Positions 63,776 through 64,000 of a stretch of DNA of 64,000 nt are shown in pieces. The DNA comes from Vicia villosa (lineage: Eukaryota > Streptophyta > Magnoliopsida > Fabales > Fabaceae). The first letter of the stretch is position 1, and every line of letters begins with the position of its first letter. The notes under the pieces are model-generated. The model did no database searches and was not told the origin of the DNA. It saw only the letters and a list, made by a program, of their open reading frames with translations. The DNA is taken from contig NC_081185.1 of NCBI RefSeq assembly GCF_029867415.1, forward strand, positions 44,276,766 to 44,340,765, written 5' to 3'. A program made the translations under genes and the position numbers.

Positions 63776-64000
63776 ACTTTCAAAGATCTAATTCAGTTAC
63801 TACGAACGGTGCTGACACGATCGACCTTCAAAGATCTAATTCTATCATCACGAACGGTGTAGACACGATCATCTTTCCAAAGTCTAATTCAGTTACTACG
63901 AACGGTGCTGACACGACAAACTTTCAAAGATCTAATTCAGTTACTACGAATGGTGCTGACACGATTGACCTTCAAAGATCTAATTCTATCATCACGAACG
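63776..64000 (+). repeat. Tandem repeat, about 48 bp x 5 or more
   Basis: Units beginning aaagatctaattc at 63782, 63830, 63879, 63926 and 63974. Two alternating variants (cagttactacgaacggtgctg and ctatcatcacgaacggtgt) suggest a higher-order repeat. Runs off the window end. Confidence 0.9.

Larger units (their letters stand above)
54624..64000 (+). mobile_element. Second Ogre-like element, gag-only, 5' part
   Basis: LTR 54624-58701, tRNA-Arg PBS 58706-58724, leader, gag with stops (59863-61248), then a long non-coding region with tandem repeats running past the window end. No protease, RT, RNase H or integrase follows gag in the 2.75 kb available, where they would start. The PBS type and gag type are those of Ogre. 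Confidence 0.8.

Overview
The window looks like intergenic heterochromatic DNA of a plant, most likely a legume of the pea/vetch tribe (Fabeae). It has no recognisable host gene, rRNA, tRNA gene, CRISPR array or bacterial signal. Almost all of it is LTR retrotransposons nested in one another. The host guess is inference, based on Ogre-like elements with about 4 kb LTRs and a tRNA-Arg primer site, SIRE/Maximus-type copia elements, and Tekay-type LTRs with cgATTgc-style palindromes.

Layout. (1) 1-6612: decayed 3' half of a Tat-lineage Ty3/gypsy element (protease, RT, two RNase H domains, integrase, all frameshifted) with an intact antisense ORF (5222-5851, minus). (2) 6634-8219: AT-rich non-coding DNA bounded by (CA)n and (TA)n, each followed by the same 28 bp. 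(3) 8220-54623: a coding-deficient Tekay-like element, 'family A', arranged LTR-internal-LTR-internal'. Its second LTR is split by two insertions. (3a) 14569-31029, minus strand: a SIRE-type copia array LTR-internal-LTR-internal-LTR, flanked by one ggtgg duplication. Each internal part has gag, protease-integrase, an RT cut off after its N-terminus, and an extra 387-codon ORF. (3b) 31671-53161: a non-coding Ogre-like element flanked by agatt. It is itself interrupted at 37033-44596 by a minus-strand Tekay-like element flanked by acttt, with 2.15 kb LTRs and a decayed interior. (4) 54624-64000 and beyond: a second Ogre-like element with a 4.08 kb LTR, tRNA-Arg PBS and a gag frame with three stops; no protease or pol follows gag, and tandem repeats fill the 3' part.

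How the parts relate. None of the elements seen here can be autonomous: each lacks RT or has a broken one, so any recent movement needed proteins in trans. The SIRE array is very young (its three 1215 bp LTRs differ by about four substitutions by eye). The Tat remnant is old.

Most interesting signal. The LTRs of unrelated families share an architecture that ordinary annotation does not name. After the TATA box and a pyrimidine-rich leader comes a canonical splice donor; then two pairs of 12-nt palindromes; then a gtaactc...ggaaagct block; then a splice acceptor. In family A the palindrome is gcAATCGATTgc and in the Ogre-like LTR it is ggAACCGGTTcc, yet centre-to-centre spacing is exactly 21-51-21 in both, and the two downstream anchors are exactly 32 nt apart in both. 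Each pair can fold into a 12-bp stem with a 9-nt loop, so the change of sequence with pairing kept resembles covariation. The Tekay-like LTR has a related cluster (six cgcggcgc in three pairs) in the same order of landmarks.
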